Virus record (IMG/VR): IMGVR_UViG_3300030102_003387 | Coordinates: 1-51,760 of that record | Length of the DNA: 51,760 nucleotides | Direction: 5' to 3' (one strand) | From: a virus | Shown: positions 13,276 through 22,200 of the stretch, piece by piece | How the letters are laid out: each line of letters opens with the position of its first letter | Numbering within the stretch: the first letter of the stretch is position 1 | Notes under the pieces: generated by a model | What the model saw: only the letters and a program-made list of their open reading frames with translations | Databases searched by the model: none | What the model was told of the DNA's origin: nothing | Made by a program: the position numbers and the translations under genes

Positions 13276-16200
13276 ATGGGATTTTTACCTAAACGATTAA
13301 CACTACAAAACTTAGACCAAGTTAGTGTCTTTATTGAAGATACAAATAACGAATATTTTAATGTACAAGAAGTACCTGAGACAATAACGCAGGGAAGATA
13401 TGCATTCAAAGTATTTGGTTCTGATTTTTTACGTGAAGGTATAGAATTAAAATTAGAACTTTTAGATTTTGAAGGTAATACCATATATCTAACTCCTGTT
13501 GATTTTATAGGAGAAGAAGTTCCACCATATGTTCCATATCGATATGTAACTATAGAAGTATACTCACCACCAATAAACGTTGCTGGATTAGCAACACTAA
13601 CTATCTTAGGTGAAGTAAATCCAGACATAGTTGATGTTCCAATAGAGTTTCAAAATGCTTATAATGTTAGATATCAAAAAACTATAAACGTTGATTTATC
13701 TTCTACGATAAACACACAACCTATAAGATTCTTTAAAAACCCAACCACAGAGTTTGAAGAAATAGTACAACCAAAAACAGTTTTAACTCCTGTAAGTGAA
13801 TCTATAGTAATATCAACAGGACAAGGAATACCACGTTCAGACTTAAAGGGTAAAACTATAGAGATACAATCTGGTAGTTTAGAAAAAGAGGCACTACCAA
13901 ATGAGGTATCAGATACATTCAAAGACCTTAGAAGATTTAAGGATGAGTATAAATATAAGACAGGACTTAGAGGTAAAGTTCCAGCCATAATAAAAAGACG
14001 AGGATTGTCTAGAAGATTTGCTTCTTTAGAAGAACCAAAATTTAAAATAAAATCAGATAGTGCTGTTTTCAAATCTGATATGCAAGGTGGAACTATAGAA
14101 ATACCTGAAAGGACCGTGACGATAGTAAAAACAGATTCACAGACAGGTCGTGCGATAGAAGAGGTAGTAACTGTACCTAAGTTCAAAACAAAAATATTAG
14201 AGGTAATAGATGAGAACACGATAGTTCCTGAAGAACCACCAACCGTACCATTACCAACAGGAAGTCAGCCTGTAGGAACTGATATACAAGAAGTTACCAT
14301 AGAAGATTTTTCAAATACACCAATAACAGCTTCATTTAATGTTACCGATACATCACCATCTCAGTCATCTGTTCATTTTGATTCTATGTTAGATTTAACA
14401 ATAAAAGATATGAGAACTTTTTCAGGTGACATTTATAGAATTAGAGTACATGGAAATAGTGAAGCTGCTGGTAATGATTTTACAGTTTTATCTGATGTAA
14501 TAGTAGAGTCTCCTGAACTTTTAGTTGATAAGGATTCTTCATCTGGTACATTAAGAACTGGATATTTTATAAATCAAAGTCACATAAACACGTATTGGAA
14601 TACATTTTCAATAAACGAAAGTGTAAAAAGTACAAAAGTTTCTGCAACACATACTGGTAGTCAATTCATTGACTCGTTACTAATAAGTGGTTCTACTTCT
14701 GGTTTGAATGAGAGTGTCGTTATAGAAACAAAACCGTTGAAATCATTTACATTGAGGAAAGATGTTGCTTACACTTTATCTGCAAAAGTAAAAGGAAAGA
14801 CCACACAAAAAGTAATATCATCAGATGGTTCAAAGTCTAGAAAAGGTAAACTGTTTTTTCATTTGTCTGGTTCAAATCTTAATACATCTCAAATAATAAC
14901 ATCACATACAAACTTTGGTTCTGAGTTAACAGATGAAGCCACAAGTGAACCAGTTGTACTACAACTAGATGAAGATGTAGATGGTATACAAAACTTTGAA
15001 ACCATAGAACATACGTTTAAACCTAGATTTAAACTAGACAAAACTGTAAGTACTGATACAATTTTACAAATAAGAGCAGAATCTGGTGAATGGTTTATTA
15101 GTGACATATCCCTAAGACCAGCGATGGACACTGGTTTTTCACCTGATGAGTTTAATCTAAAAGTTCCGATACCTCGTTCTACTAGACCTGATAGATTTGA
15201 TTTTTTAATAGAATATTTTGATATAAATAATAATGTAGCTGAAACTGTAACCGTTTTACAAGATGTACCAATATCAGGATCGGCTTTGGTTATAGATGGA
15301 GATGGTAATCTACTAACTGGTTCAATGTTTATGGGTAACGCACTCGATTCTGGTATTGAAATGGCTGGTGTAAACTCTGCATTTATGAGGTCAGTTGGGT
15401 ATGAAGGATTTGAAAGTGCTTCTTTAGCTGGTAAGGGTGGATTCATGATATTTAGTGGTTCTGTCTTACCAGATGCACCTGATAATTACGAGGGTGCTGG
15501 TATAGAAATTCATGACGGTGTAATTGGAGATGATGAAAGTTTTTTAAAGTTTAGAACAAATCCATCTGTATTCGATGTAAAAACATCTAAATTTTTCTTA
15601 GGTGGTTCAAATCAATTCATTAGTGGTTCGAATGGAAACATAGAGATAAGTTCTAGTAAGTTTCATATTCAACCTGATGGTGATATTGTAGTTAGAGAAA
15701 TACAAGCTGATACTGGTACTGTTGGTGGATTTGATATTGATGATGGTTCATTAAAGGCTGGTACTGGTAATAGTGCTATAACAATGAGTGCAACAGAAAA
15801 AATTATATCAATGGGAAGTGGTTCTACTTTTGATAAGGGCAGTCTACAAGGTGGTTTCAGAGTAGGTATTGATACAGATGGTCAGTTTAAATTTGCTATT
15901 GGAAATGCTGGTTCATTTATTCATGCAGATGAAAGTGGTGTAAGTATTAAATCTGATAGTTTTGTTGTTACTGCTTCAGTTGCAGAAATTGATGTTGATG
16001 TATATAAATTAAGTGCTAATAACTTATTTATAAGTTCAAGTGGTGGTGGTTTTATATCTGCTGGTAATCCAAGACCTACTGGTATTAATGGTACGAACAA
16101 GGGAATATTCCTAAGAGGTAATCCAGCTGCAGCATTAATAGGTGATGCAAATGGTAGTCATATCAAATTTGATGGAACAACTACAAGCATAAGTTCATCT

Positions 16201-19200
16201 GAATTTGTATTGGGTGGTTCTGATAATTTTATAAGCGCTTCACTTGGAAATATTAAGATATTTAATACTGGTGAAACTACATTAAGTGGTAGTTCTGTAA
16301 ACATACAAACTCCTAAATTTTTCTTAGGAGGAAACTCTCAGTTTGTTAGTGGTTCAAACGGTAACGTAGAAATAAGTTCATCAAACTTTCATCTTGATAA
16401 CGATGGAAACGTTACAATGCAAGGAACTATAACTGCAACAGCAGGTGAGATTGGTGGGTTCTCCGTAACCGATGATGCTTTATCTTCAAATAACTTTTTA
16501 ATTAGTGGTTCTTCTACTGGTAATAATTTCTTTATATCTTCATCTAACTTCAATGTTAAAGCAACAGGAGACGTAACTGCATCAGCTTTAGATTTAACTG
16601 GTGGTTCTGTAGGTGGGTTGACAGTATCAACTGGAGTGGTATCTGTTGGTGAAATATTAAAACTAAAAGATAGTGGACAGATAACTGGTTCTCAAGTATT
16701 ATTTACAGGTGGTAAGATTGGTGGTTTCACAGTAGATTCTGATGAAATAAAAACTACAGAATTGTTGATAGATTCTTCTAATCAAAGAATTACACTTGGA
16801 GCATCAAACTCTATAAAATTACAAGGTGGTTCTGATAGTTTTATTTCAATGGGTAATAAGTCTACCTTTTCAAATGAAGGAACAGGAACCTCTGGTATCA
16901 TTATCGGTATGGATTCTACAAATCCACAAGCAGAGTTTGTAAAAGATGCCAATAATTATTTTATATTTGATGACGGTATCGACATTAAAACAGACACTTT
17001 ACGGGCTAGTGGAAGTAACATTGTTTTAGAAGCTCCAAGATTTTTTCTTGGTGGTAATACAAATTTTATTAGTGGTTCAAATAATAATCTAAGAATATTT
17101 AGTTCAGGTAACACAACACTTAGTGGTAGTCAAGTAAGAATAGAAACTCCTAAATTTTTTATGGGTGGAACTCAACAGTTCTTAAGTGGTAGTAACGGTA
17201 ATTTAGAGATAAGTTCAAGTGGATTTCATTTAACACCACAAGGAGATGTTTCTGCTAGTAATATACTTTTAGGTAATAAATCAATCGGAGACTTCTTGGA
17301 GTTTGTTGACGGTGTATTGACCGTACAAGGTGAAGTATCAGCAAATGCTATAAATACTCCTGCGTTAGCACCAACACCAAGTGCTTCAATAACTGCAGAC
17401 GGATTTGCTAGTTTTGTTTCTGCATCTATTGCTAATTTTGAGGTATCAACCGATGAAATAAAATCATCCAATGAAAGTTTAAGACTAAAATCAGGTGGAC
17501 AAATTACAGGTTCAAACGTATTATTTAGTGGTGGTACAATAGGTGGATGGACTATTAATTCAACTAACTTTGCAAGTTCAGGTGGTGGTGGAATCAGACT
17601 TAATTCAAACGGAAATAATGCAGAGATATCTATAAACTCACACTCCTTTGGAAATGAAGGAATACAATTAGGATTTAATAGTGGAGCTCCAAGATTCTAT
17701 GTTGGTGATGGTGGCCAGAACTTTTTGAAATACACAACAAGTGGTGGTGTGGATATCAAAACAATTAAATTTGAATTAGATACACCTGGTCTTGAAATAT
17801 CATCGGCAGTGCCTTCTATGTCTTTAGGAACAAGTCAAGAAATAATGATGAGGGGTGTAAGTAATAGTCCATATATTGCGTTACAACCAAGTGTAGCTCT
17901 TGTAGATAAAGCTTTTGGAGAAATAGGAGTATTCTTTGGAGTAGCGGGAGGTTCAACACCATTGTTTTCAGCAGTGGGTAGTGGTGGTCATTTAAAATTT
18001 AACGGAAGTACCATTGATATTAACACTAATACTGCTGTTATAAGTGGTAGTTCAATTAGATTAGAGACACCAAAATTTTTCTTAGGTGGTAGTGGACAAT
18101 TTGTAAGTGGTTCAAATGGAAACGTAGAAATAAGTTCTTCTAATTTTCATTTAGATAATCAAGGTAATGTTGTCATGTCTGGTAATATTACAGCCACAAC
18201 AGGTGATATTGGTGGTTTTACAATTGGTGACGATTTATCAAATAGTGGTGGTTCGACTTTAAAATTAAAAGGTAGTAGCGGTCAAATTACAGCGTCAGCT
18301 GCTCAGATTACAGGAGATATAACTGCTAATACGATTACAGCAAATACTGCTGGTACAATTGCTAATTTTCAAATAAGTTCAGCTGAAATAAAATCATCTA
18401 ATAATATATTAAGACTAAAGTCTAACGGTCAAATATCGGCATCACAAGCACAAATTACAGGAAAGATTACTGCAACAAGTGGTCAAATAGCTGGATTTAC
18501 GATAGACGGTAATCAATTAACTGCTACAAATTTTGCTTTAGATGCTAGTGGTAAATCAATTTCTTTAGGAACTGGAGATACAATTTTTATAGCAGATGCA
18601 GATACTGGTATTCAACTAGGAGACTCTACGTTTGCTGATGCACCATTTAGTGTAACTACTGCTGGTGTTTTAAAATCTGTGTCTGGTACTATAGGTGGAT
18701 GGACTCTTGGTTCTAATACAATAGTTGGTAATAATTTAACTTTAAATTCAAGTGGACTTATTGAGACTAATGATTTTGCTAGTGGAGTTAAAGGATTTAG
18801 ATTAGATTCATCTGATAATGGGACTGCTGAATTTGAAAACATATCTATTCGTGGTACTTTAAAAACAACTGTGTTTGAAAAAGAAACTGTAAACGCCGTT
18901 GGTGGTCAACTATATGTTGCTAACTCAACCACATTGACTGGTTCATTGGCTATTTCAGCGAGTGCTGCAACAATGAGTGTTGTGAATGTAAGTGGTTTTA
19001 CTGGTAGTTATAGTAATGATGGTGAGATATTAGTTGCTAAAAAGATTACAGATACTGGTTTTTCAACAGAGTATATTTTAGTACAAAGTGCATCAAGAGA
19101 TGAACCAAATAGTGATACCAATTTTGCTGGTAAACTATATGTTGTTAGAGGTTATAATAGTGGTAGTAGTGGTGACTTTTTAGGGGATAATGCAAATCAA

Positions 19201-22200
19201 TCACAATCACTTTCACCAGGTCAAGTATTAGCTTCTACTGGTAGAATAGGAACTGGTTATATAAGACTAAATGCAAATCCAAACGATACAACAACACCTT
19301 TCATAGACATTGTTGAAAGAACTGGTAGTGGAGTTTATGATGTAGATTTAAAAGCTAGACTTGGTGATTTAAGTGGACTAAGTACGGATAGATTACATGG
19401 TACAAATCCTGCAAATGCTGGTTTTGGTTTATATAGTCAGAATGTTTTTCTAGAGGGTGGTATAGTTGCAAACACAGGTTCTATTGCTGGAATAGAAATG
19501 GAATCTAGTAAACTATATACTGGTACAGGAACTCATGGAAACTCTAATACTGGATTTTATATAGATAGTGGTAGTAAATTTAGTTTAGGTGATAAGTTAG
19601 TTTGGGATGGTAGTACCTTAACAGTAGAAGGAGCTATTAATATAACAGGTGGTGGAGCGGTTGCAGACCAATTAGCTGCATTAAATACAGCAACTGGTTC
19701 TTTACAAAATGATATAAATACCGTTGAATCAAATGTATCTGGTGCTTTTACAGAAGCTTCATCATCTTTAGCATCCGATATTGTAACTGTGGAGTCTAAC
19801 GTATCAGGTGCATTTACATCAGTTTCAGAATCAATTGCAGAAAAGTTAATCACAGATTCAAAAGGTTTGTTATTAGACATACCAAATTCACCAAGTGGAC
19901 AAGGACTATTTTTAAACCATCCTTACATGGGATTCTACGATAACTCTGAGTTCACCGCTTTTATTTCTGCTAGTGGTGGTTTCTTATTTAAAGCAGATGA
20001 CAATAATCTTATATCATTTGGACAATCTGTAACTGGTGGTGATGGTTTATCAACCAAGTCGTTTGTTCTTAAATCAGACAATGTTTTCTTGAGTGGTTCA
20101 AAAGTAAATATTTTAGGAGAGAAATTTTTCTTGGGTGGACAATCTCAATTCGTAAGTGGTTCAAACGGAAACATAGAGATAAGTTCCTCTAATTTTCATT
20201 TGGATAGATCTGGTAATGTAGATATGTCTGGTAAGATTACTTCTACAGAGGGTACTATAGGTGGTTTTGATATTGGTTCAACTCAAATATCTAGCTCTAA
20301 TGGTGGGTTGATATTAAATGCAGATGGTGGTATTACTGGTTCTAAGTTTAAGTTAGAAGGTGGTATTATTACTGCTGATGTTACGATAGAAGGTGACTTA
20401 TCAGCTAATAGTATTTCAACACCAACTGGTGGTTCACCTACAGCACAAATTACTGCACAAGGATTTGCAAGATTTGTCTCTGCTTCAATAGGTGGGTTTA
20501 ATGTTTCTGATAATCAAATCAATGATAATGATGAAGATTTGGTATTAAAGTCAACTGGTGAGATAACTGCTTCTAACGCACAGATTTCAGGTGATATAAC
20601 GATAACTGGTGGAAGTGCAAAATCACACCTAGAAGCTCTAGGAGAACAAACTGCATCATTAGATTCTAGTATAGAAGCCTTAGGTCAAACCACAGCTTCA
20701 TTGAATAGTGCTACTGCATCATTACAGAGTAATATAGATACAGTCGAAACAAATGTATCAGGTGCTTTTACAGACACTTCTGCTTCTATAGCTTCATCGG
20801 TAAACACGGTACAGAGTAACTTAGATAGTGGACTAGCTTCTGTTAGTTCATCTGTATCAGGTGCATTTACATCTACATCAGCTTCAATAGTATCTACGAT
20901 TACAGAAGTTTCCTCATCAACTGTAGAGAGGATAATGACAGATGCAACTGGTTCAATATTACAAGTGCCACCCTCACCCGCGGGAAGTGGACTGTATCTA
21001 AACTTTCCACATTTAGGATTTTACGATGGTGCAGAACCATCTAGTACAACGTATACAGTTACAGCACCAGGTGGTTCGGGTGGTGGATATTATATAGATG
21101 GTGTTCAAAGAGCAACAGTAGAATTACAAGTTGGTTACACATACAGATTTGATACTTCTGATGGTAGTATGGGTAGTCATCCATTTAGATTTTCAACAGA
21201 TTCTGGTAATAGTTCACAATACACAACTGGTGTTACCGTTGGTAGTGGGTATGTAGATATAATAGTTACTTCAAGTACACCATCAACTCTATATTATTAT
21301 TGTACAAATCATGGTGGAATGGGTGGACAGGTGAATGTCGTGGATAATTCAGAATATAAAGCTTTTATATCAGCATCTGGTGGATTTTTATTCAAAGCTG
21401 ATAATAATAACTTAATATCATTTGGACAGAGTGTAAGTGGTGGAGATGGAACCGATACAAAATCATTTGTTCTTAGGTCTGATAACGTATTTCTTAGTGG
21501 TTCTAACGTAAATATTTTAGGAGAAAGATTTTTCTTAGGTGGTTCAAACCAATTTGTTAGTGGTTCAAACGGAAACATAGAAATAAGTTCTTCAAAGTTT
21601 CACGTACAACCAGATGGTGATGTGGTAATGAACGACATAACTGCATCCAACGCTTTAATATCTGGTAACATAACAATAACTGGTGGTAGTGCTAAACAAC
21701 ATTTAGAAGCCTTAGGTGACCAAACCGCTTCACTTGATTCTAGTATAGAATCTTTAGGTCAGACAACAGCATCATTAAATAGTGCAACCGCTTCATTACA
21801 AAGTAATATAGATACGGTTGAAGCAAATGTGTCTGGTGCGTTTAGTGAAACATCAGCTTCTATAGCTTCAGATATAAACACCGTAGAGACTAACGTATCA
21901 GGTGCATTTACCGCTACGTCAGAATCAATAGCAGAAAGATTAATTACAGATTCTAAGGGACTGTTATTAGACATACCAAATTCACCAAGTGGAGAGGGAC
22001 TATACTTAAATTATCCATATGTAGGATTCTATGATGCACCAACAATTACTGATACCACATATGTAGTTACAGCTCCAGGCGGTTCGAGTGGTGGATACTA
22101 CATAGATGGTGTTCAAAGAGCAACAGTAGAATTACAAGTTGGTTACACATATAGGTTTGATACATCTGATAGTTCAAATGGTGGTCATCCGTTTAGATTT